Origin: Bacillota bacterium
GTDB lineage: Bacteria > Bacillota > Sulfobacillia > RBS10-35 > JAJYVN01
Assembly (NCBI GenBank): GCA_021791995.1
Contig: JAJYVN010000088.1
Span: 1-10,409 of the forward strand
DNA: 10,409 nucleotides
Direction: 5' to 3'
Made by a program: the position numbers and the translations under genes. This document shows positions 5,522-10,409 of this stretch, piece by piece. Numbering within the stretch: position 1 is the first letter of the stretch; every line of letters starts with the position of its first letter. The notes beneath the pieces are model-generated. The model searched no databases and was not told the origin of the DNA. It was given only the letters and a program-made list of their open reading frames with translations.

Positions 5522-6643
5522 TCATCGCGTCGCGGACGCAGAATGCAACGCACGAGCCTTGTGTTCTACCTCAGCCAAAAGCTTGCGGAACGAATCGGCA
5601 AACAGGTCGACTCCCTGGTCCTGCAGCACGGTACCGACCTCCTCGAGGTCAATGCCGATCGCCTCCAGATCGCTCGCCAAGCGCCGCGCCTCGTCGATAC
5701 CGCGGTGGATTGTGATCTCAGCCTTGCCGTGATCGCGGAAAGCATCGATGGTCTCAGGCTTCATCGTGTTCACTGTGTCGGCAGCAATGATTTCCTGAAC
5801 GTAGAGGATGTCCGAATACTGCGGGTCCTTGGTCGCCGTCGACGCCCAAAGCGGGCGTTGGGTGTTGGCCCCATGCGCGGCGAGCTTGCTCCAACGCGGC
5901 CCGCTGAACACCTCACGGAAACGCTGATAAATCAACTTAGTATTGGCAACAGCCGCCTTACCGCGCAGGGAGGTTACTACCGCGGATCCCTTGCTGGGCA
6001 ATCGCTCGTCAATCAAGGTATCCACGCGGCTGATGAATACCGATGCCACGGAGTGAATACGAGAGAGGTCGGCTCCGGATGCCAGCGCCCGCTCCAAACC
6101 GCGCAGGTAAGCTTCAGCCACATGGTCGTAATGGCTCATCGAGAACATTACGGTCACATTGACGTTGATACCCGAGCCAATCAGCTCTTCAATCGCCGAC
6201 CAGCCCGCCTTGGTCGCGGGAACCTTGATCATCAGGTTCGGCCGATCCACGGAGGCATGCAGCCGCCGCGCCTCTTCGACCGTCTCCTTAGCGTGATGGG
6301 CCAGATCCGGCGATACCTCCAGGCTGATGAACCCGTCCTTACCACCGGTGTGCTCATGCACCGGCCGCAGAAGGTCCGCACCTGCCTGAATATCCGCAAT
6401 GGCAAGCTGTTCGTAGATCCCCTTGGTGTCGAGCCCCTGCGCCTGGAGACGCTGAATATCCGCGTCGTAGTCCGAACTACCGCCAATCGCCTTTTCGAAG
6501 ATGGTGGGGTTACTTGTCACCCCGCGCACCTCGCCCGCCTGCACCAGCCGCGCGAGGGCCCCGCTCTGAAGCACAGATCGGCTGATATTGTCGTACCAGA
6601 CGCTTTGCCCCAGTTCCCCTAACTTCTGTAACGGGTTCGCCAT
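5522..6643 (-). CDS. tal: Transaldolase, long form
   Basis: Transfers a dihydroxyacetone unit between sedoheptulose 7-phosphate and glyceraldehyde 3-phosphate in the non-oxidative pentose phosphate pathway. The 373-residue product is of the longer transaldolase type (about 360-380 residues). Features in order: the family start SVWYDNISR (14-22), GVTSNPTIFEKAI (41-53), the Schiff-base Lys140 in NLMIKVPAT (136-144), SVFISRVD (201-208), and RPLWASTATKDP (263-274). ATG 6643 has GGAGG 5 bases upstream. It lies 48 bases after tkt, whose product shares its substrates, and ahead of zwf. Nothing is missing. The long form is common in actinobacteria, cyanobacteria and several thermophile-rich phyla, so it is only a weak taxonomic clue. 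Confidence 0.97.
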   Translation of the reverse strand: MANPLQKLGELGQSVWYDNISRSVLQSGALARLVQAGEVRGVTSNPTIFEKAIGGSSDYDADIQRLQAQGLDTKGIYEQLAIADIQAGADLLRPVHEHTGGKDGFISLEVSPDLAHHAKETVEEARRLHASVDRPNLMIKVPATKAGWSAIEELIGSGINVNVTVMFSMSHYDHVAEAYLRGLERALASGADLSRIHSVASVFISRVDTLIDERLPSKGSAVVTSLRGKAAVANTKLIYQRFREVFSGPRWSKLAAHGANTQRPLWASTATKDPQYSDILYVQEIIAADTVNTMKPETIDAFRDHGKAEITIHRGIDEARRLASDLEAIGIDLEEVGTVLQDQGVDLFADSFRKLLAEVEHKARALHSASATR

Positions 6644-6691
6644 GGTCTCCTCCCCCTCGTCTGAGCTATCAAGCCTTCACCGCGCACGATC

Positions 6692-8677
6692 TCAGGAACC
6701 GAAAAGCGCCCGAGCCCGTTCCACAACGTGCTCCGGTGTGAAACCAAACAACTGGAACAACTGCTCGGCGGGAGCGGAGGCCCCGAAGTGGTCGAGTCCC
6801 ACGACGTCTCCGTCCATCCCGACGAACTCCCACCACGGCATCGGGACCGCAGCCTCCACCGCCAGGCGCTTGCGGCAGGCCGGCGGTAGCACACTCTCAC
6901 GATACTCCCTCGGTTGCTCCCTGAAAAGCTCCATGGAGGGCATACTGACAACCCGCACAGCCAGGCCAGACCCCGCGAGGGTCTTACCCGCCGCCACCGC
7001 CAGGGCGACTTCCGACCCGCTGGCCATCAGGATCAACTGCGGCGCCCCCGCACAATCGTTCAGCGCGTATGCGCCTCGGTCCACCGGCGCGTGGGGCGGC
7101 GTGAGAACCGGAAGCTTCTGGCGCGAGAGAATCAGCGCCGTCGGCCCCTCGTTGCGCTGGATCGCAACCCTCCAAGCCCCACTGACCTCATTGCCGTCCG
7201 CTGGGCGAATGACCACCAGATTGGGGATGGCGCGAAGGGCAGCCAAATGCTCGACCGGCTGGTGGGTTGGTCCGTCTTCGCCGAGTCCGATGCTGTCATG
7301 GGTGAAGATGTAGACGACGCCTTGACCCTCCAAGGCCGCAAGGCGAATGCTGCCGCGCATGTAATCAGAGAACGTAAGAAACGTACCGCCGAAGGGCCGC
7401 AGAGCACCGAAGAGCGAGATCCCATTCATCGCTCCGCCCATACCATGCTCGCGAACGCCGTAGTAAACATTGCGACCTGTGCGATCCTTGGCGGAGAACA
7501 CGCTTGCACCGGTGATGTTGGTATCGTTACTCCCAGAGAGATCCGCCGAGCCACCCAAGAGTTCCGGCAGGCGTGGGGCCAGGGCGTTGATCACCTTGCC
7601 AGAAGCCGAGCGTGTAGCCTGCGCATCCGTAGGGCCGAAGACGGGCAACACCTCGTCCCAGGCTGCGGGCAAGTCGCCACGGAGACGCCGCGTTAGTTCC
7701 GCAGCCTCCTTGGGGTATACCTGACCATAGCCCTGCAAGGTCTCTTCCCACTGCTGTTCCCACACAGGTCCCCGTGCGGCCAGTTCGCGGAAATGCGCCT
7801 GAACCTCGTCCGGAACGAGGAATTCGGCATCCTCCGGCCAGCCATACGCCCGCTTGGTGAGCCGCACCTCCTCCGCCCCGAGCGCCTTGCCGTGGGCAGC
7901 GGAGCTATCCTGGAAGTGGGGACTACCATAACCGATGTGCGTGCGCACACCGATCAACGACGGCCGCTCATCCTCTCGCGCCGCGCGGATGGCGGCTTCG
8001 ATGGCGGCGAGATCGTTCCCGTCCTCCACGCGTTGGGTGTGCCAGCCATAGGCCGCGAAGCGCGCAAGCACATCTTCGTTGAAGCTGAGTTCGGTGGGTC
8101 CATCCAGCGAAATCCCGTTGTCATCATAGAGGTAGACCAGGCGCCCCAGACGCAGGTGCCCCGCGAGCGATGCCGCCTCGGAGGCGATGCCCTCCATGAT
8201 GTCCCCATCGCTGACCAGTGCATAAATCGTCGAAGGGACGAGGTTAAATCCGGTGCGGTTGAAGTGGGCGGCCAACTGTTCGGCCGCAATCGCCATCCCC
8301 ACTCCGTTCGCGAAGCCCTGCCCGAGCGGACCAGTGGTCGCCTCCACCCCCGGCGTCAGCCCATATTCCGGATGCCCGGGCGTCCGGCTGTGCAACTGGC
8401 GAAACCGCTTGAGATCATCCAGCGAGATGTAACCGTACAGGTGCAACAGGCTGTACAGCAGCATACTGCCGTGCCCAGCAGACAGCACGAAGCGGTCTCT
8501 CCCTGGCCACTTCGGATTTTGCGGGTTGTGTCGCAGAAAGCGTGTCCAGAGCACATAGGCCATGGGAGCCGCCCCCATCGGCAATCCAGGGTGGCCGCAG
8601 GTGGCCCGCTCGACTCCGTCTATGGAGAGCGTGCGAATGGTCGTGATGCTGAGCTGGTCGATGGATCCGTTCGTCAT
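6692..8677 (-). CDS. tkt: Transketolase
   Basis: Thiamine diphosphate-dependent transfer of two-carbon ketol units between pentose, tetrose, hexose and heptose phosphates, cytoplasmic, usually a homodimer. The product has 661 residues, normal for the family. The N-terminal signature RATCGHPGLPMG is at 24-35, GPLGQGFANGVG at 116-127, and the ThDP/metal motif SDGDIMEG with DDN at 156-187. The catalytic Glu410 is in YGVREHGMGGAMNGI, and the pyrimidine-domain motif THDSIGLGEDGPTHQP is at 459-474. ATG 8677 is chosen because the conserved N-terminus starts a few residues later; GAGG lies 11 bases upstream, a weak, distant site. The frame is open to 8785 but that extension has no family resemblance. 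The gene follows the FGGY kinase after 129 bases and precedes tal. Confidence 0.97.
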   Translation of the reverse strand: MTNGSIDQLSITTIRTLSIDGVERATCGHPGLPMGAAPMAYVLWTRFLRHNPQNPKWPGRDRFVLSAGHGSMLLYSLLHLYGYISLDDLKRFRQLHSRTPGHPEYGLTPGVEATTGPLGQGFANGVGMAIAAEQLAAHFNRTGFNLVPSTIYALVSDGDIMEGIASEAASLAGHLRLGRLVYLYDDNGISLDGPTELSFNEDVLARFAAYGWHTQRVEDGNDLAAIEAAIRAAREDERPSLIGVRTHIGYGSPHFQDSSAAHGKALGAEEVRLTKRAYGWPEDAEFLVPDEVQAHFRELAARGPVWEQQWEETLQGYGQVYPKEAAELTRRLRGDLPAAWDEVLPVFGPTDAQATRSASGKVINALAPRLPELLGGSADLSGSNDTNITGASVFSAKDRTGRNVYYGVREHGMGGAMNGISLFGALRPFGGTFLTFSDYMRGSIRLAALEGQGVVYIFTHDSIGLGEDGPTHQPVEHLAALRAIPNLVVIRPADGNEVSGAWRVAIQRNEGPTALILSRQKLPVLTPPHAPVDRGAYALNDCAGAPQLILMASGSEVALAVAAGKTLAGSGLAVRVVSMPSMELFREQPREYRESVLPPACRKRLAVEAAVPMPWWEFVGMDGDVVGLDHFGASAPAEQLFQLFGFTPEHVVERARALFGS

Positions 8678-8745
8678 CGCTTTACTCGCCTCTATTTCCT
8701 GTACTGGGTATGTCCAACGAAACCCAGATTCCTTGTTCGCGTCCG

Positions 8746-8759
8746 AGGGGCGCGCCCCT
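8746..8759. repeat. 14-base perfect palindrome between kinase and tkt
   Basis: AGGGGCGCGCCCCT is its own reverse complement. It lies in the 129-base gap between the FGGY kinase stop (8807) and the tkt start (8677), close after the kinase. The gap also has a 6-bp inverted repeat, CTGGGT (8704-8709) and ACCCAG (8722-8727), with a 12-base loop. There is no T-tract in the minus direction. It could be an operator-like dyad or a short hairpin. With GC-rich DNA, a chance palindrome cannot be excluded. Confidence 0.35.
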
Positions 8760-8806
8760 TCTTCCCTTCGGCCACAATCCCACATGCTGCGTCGGATTGC
8801 TCGTGC

Positions 8807-10303
8807 CTAAGGGGTAAACCGCCCCTCGCCACCCATCTGCAGCAAATCATACAGCGCCCTCGTCTGCCGCTTGGCTCTCTCGTACAGCCTGTGCCGATGG
8901 TCGTCCGGAAGCGTTTGGTCCAGCATCTCAGCTGGCACGGAGGAAACGTCGGGGATCACCCCTTCTGCCTCCAGGGCCAACAGGGCTGCGCCGCGGCTGG
9001 TGGCCTCAGGCTCTGCGGAACGCACTAAGGGCTGGCCGATCGCATCGGCCAGAATACGCGTCCAGCCAGGCGAATGCACGATGGCTCCGCCCGTGCCCAC
9101 GATGCGAACAGGAGACCGCAGAAGCGGCTCGAGCGCCTCCACGATACCTGCGAACTGGATGGCAACTGCCTCTAGTGCGGCCTGCCCGAGATCGTAGGCG
9201 GTGGTCGTTTCTCGCAAACCTAGCACGGCGCCATACGCCCCATCGGACCAGCCCATACTCCGCTCTCCTGCCAGCAATGGCAGAAAGCATAATCCGTGTA
9301 CGCCAGGGGTTCCCCGGATCAGCCGATCCTCCAACTCCCGCGGCGCAACGCGCAGGGTCTCGAGGATCCAACGGTGGAGGTTCCCCCCATTACTGAGCGC
9401 CCCACCAACCACCCCCCGCGCTTGATCGAGGCGATATCGCCACAGTCCCTCTGGTAGGGGGATCTCCCGCTCGCGGTGCAGGAACCGCACCGCCCCAGAG
9501 GTGCCGATCATGAGCGCAAGATCTCCTGGACCGACGGCACCAGCGCCAAGATTGTTGCATGCGCCATCCCCTGCTGGCAAAAGCCAGCGGGCACCCTGCA
9601 ACTCCGGCCAGCGCTGGGCCCACTCCGGAATGAGACGCAAAGGCAATGTGGCGAGGTCGGTGACCGGTGGCAGATGATCCTCTTGCACGCCGACCGCCGC
9701 CGCAATCTCCCCGTCCCAACGGCAGCGGCCCTGGTCAAAGAGACCGGAGGCCGAGGCGGAGGAAAGACTTGCCACAAGCTCTCCGTTCAGGCGCAGCGTG
9801 AGAAGTTCGGCAAACGACACCCAGTACCGGCTACCGCACCACCAGTCATCCCGGTGTTGCCGGATCCACAAAAGCTTCGCGGGAACATAGCTGCAATGGA
9901 TCCGACAGCCCGTGCGGCGCCACACCGCATTCCCATCCAAGGCATGCGCGAGCGTTCGGGCACTGGTGGTCGCCCTCTGATCGGCCCACGTCAGTACGGG
10001 CGTGGTGGGCCGTCCGGAGGAATCGAGACCGATGAGACTGTGCCAAAAACAGGCGATGCCGACCGTTACGATCCGGTCCCCCACGCGTGGAAGACGGCGC
10101 CATGCCGCAAGGACGCCGTCAAGGCAACCCACAACGCCTCGCCACAGTTCTTCTGGGTCCGCCTCCGCACCGCCACCAGGCTGGTGGATCAGGCGGTTGG
10201 CCGCCTGGTGCGCACTGCCCTCCAGACAGCGCCCCTCCGCATTAAACAGGGACGCCCTTACCGAGGAGGTGCCGACGTCCAGCGCGAGCGCATAATCCGC
10301 CAT
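8807..10303 (-). CDS. FGGY-family carbohydrate kinase, probably gluconokinase
   Basis: ATP-dependent sugar kinase of the FGGY/ASKHA fold, cytoplasmic. The 498-residue product has the phosphate-1 motif DVGTSSVR at 9-16, the catalytic Asp108 in TWADQRA, GDGACNNLGAG (245-255) and IGTSGAVR (266-273) of the phosphate-2 and hinge region, LAGERS (344-349), and the adenosine motif VGTGGA (402-407) followed by EATSRGAA (433-440). The TWxDxRA and GDG-NLG patterns, and a place at the head of a pentose phosphate operon, favour gluconate as substrate, giving 6-phosphogluconate. Xylulose or another polyol is an alternative. ATG 10303 sits where the family begins, with AGGAGG 11 bases upstream; GTG starts at 10345 or 10360 would add a tail without resemblance. 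A GTG-to-ATG choice cannot be settled here. Family certain, substrate inferred. Confidence 0.92.
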   Translation of the reverse strand: MADYALALDVGTSSVRASLFNAEGRCLEGSAHQAANRLIHQPGGGAEADPEELWRGVVGCLDGVLAAWRRLPRVGDRIVTVGIACFWHSLIGLDSSGRPTTPVLTWADQRATTSARTLAHALDGNAVWRRTGCRIHCSYVPAKLLWIRQHRDDWWCGSRYWVSFAELLTLRLNGELVASLSSASASGLFDQGRCRWDGEIAAAVGVQEDHLPPVTDLATLPLRLIPEWAQRWPELQGARWLLPAGDGACNNLGAGAVGPGDLALMIGTSGAVRFLHREREIPLPEGLWRYRLDQARGVVGGALSNGGNLHRWILETLRVAPRELEDRLIRGTPGVHGLCFLPLLAGERSMGWSDGAYGAVLGLRETTTAYDLGQAALEAVAIQFAGIVEALEPLLRSPVRIVGTGGAIVHSPGWTRILADAIGQPLVRSAEPEATSRGAALLALEAEGVIPDVSSVPAEMLDQTLPDDHRHRLYERAKRQTRALYDLLQMGGEGRFTP

Positions 10304-10409
10304 GCCGAGCGCGGCCTCCTCCTGGCCCGAAGGGCCCGGCCACACTCTGGCACAACCCACCCCGCCGGGGCAAGCTCACCGTTCGTTCGGCCGCTGCCAT
10401 CCCGGCGAC
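10304..10409 (-). other. Upstream edge of the kinase gene
   Basis: These 106 bases hold the purine-rich AGGAGGAGG (10315-10323) that serves the kinase, and a 5-bp GGCCC/GGGCC hairpin (10324-10336). I see no clear promoter. One minus-strand frame entering from the right edge ends at TGA 10376-10378, so an upstream gene could end here and the operon could extend beyond the window; ten residues are too few to identify it. Confidence 0.3.

Noticed and set aside
5513..6622. Plus-strand frame of 369 residues antisense to tal
   Set aside because: It mirrors the transaldolase gene almost exactly and has no motif of its own.
8692..8720. TTGGAC / TAGAGG as a promoter for tkt
   Set aside because: The spacing is 17 bases, but the -10 match is poor, coincides with the only ribosome binding candidate, and would give an almost leaderless mRNA.
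7793..9028. Plus-strand frame of 411 residues antisense to tkt and the kinase end
   Set aside because: It is antisense to two well-supported enzymes, has low-complexity Arg/Pro/His composition and shows no family resemblance.

Overview
The window is about 10.4 kb of mostly high-GC bacterial chromosome: single 60-base lines I counted gave 62-68% GC. It carries a pentose phosphate operon on the minus strand, a 7Fe ferredoxin, and a degraded left end. The genes are bacterial in type, with Shine-Dalgarno sites and ATGA stop/start overlaps. The ferredoxin closely resembles the Thermus 7Fe protein. With the M42 peptidase and the long-form transaldolase this would fit a deep-branching GC-rich group such as Bacillota, Chloroflexota or a relative, but I cannot fix the taxon from the sequence alone.

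Layout. Positions 1-406 differ from the rest (about 45% GC by my count, A-rich, ATA codons used) and hold two small overlapping plus-strand genes of unknown function. Positions 407-613 carry an internal fragment of a HAD-IB hydrolase gene on the plus strand. It runs directly into the 3' end of an M42 aminopeptidase gene on the minus strand (598-1575). Both genes lack their C-termini, as expected if a deletion fused two convergent genes, or if the contig is chimeric here. The peptidase is translationally coupled to an upstream HAD-IA hydrolase of the TIGR01548 type (1572-2474). A 323-base divergent intergenic region with a candidate promoter on each strand and two hairpins separates this pair from the ferredoxin gene (2798-3040, TTG start). 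A long imperfect hairpin lies between the ferredoxin and the convergent operon end.

The minus-strand operon, read from right to left, is FGGY kinase (probably gluconokinase), transketolase, transaldolase, glucose-6-phosphate dehydrogenase and 6-phosphogluconolactonase. Together these convert glucose 6-phosphate to 6-phosphogluconate with NAD(P)H production, would add a gluconate entry point if the kinase assignment is right, and interconvert pentose phosphates with glycolytic intermediates. 6-Phosphogluconate dehydrogenase and the pentose phosphate isomerase and epimerase are not in the window. All five enzymes look complete and keep the catalytic motifs. A perfect 14-bp inverted repeat lies between tal and zwf.

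I see no CRISPR array, tRNA, rRNA or recognisable transposase, and no clear new defence or biosynthetic system. The most unusual material is the broken junction at the left end.
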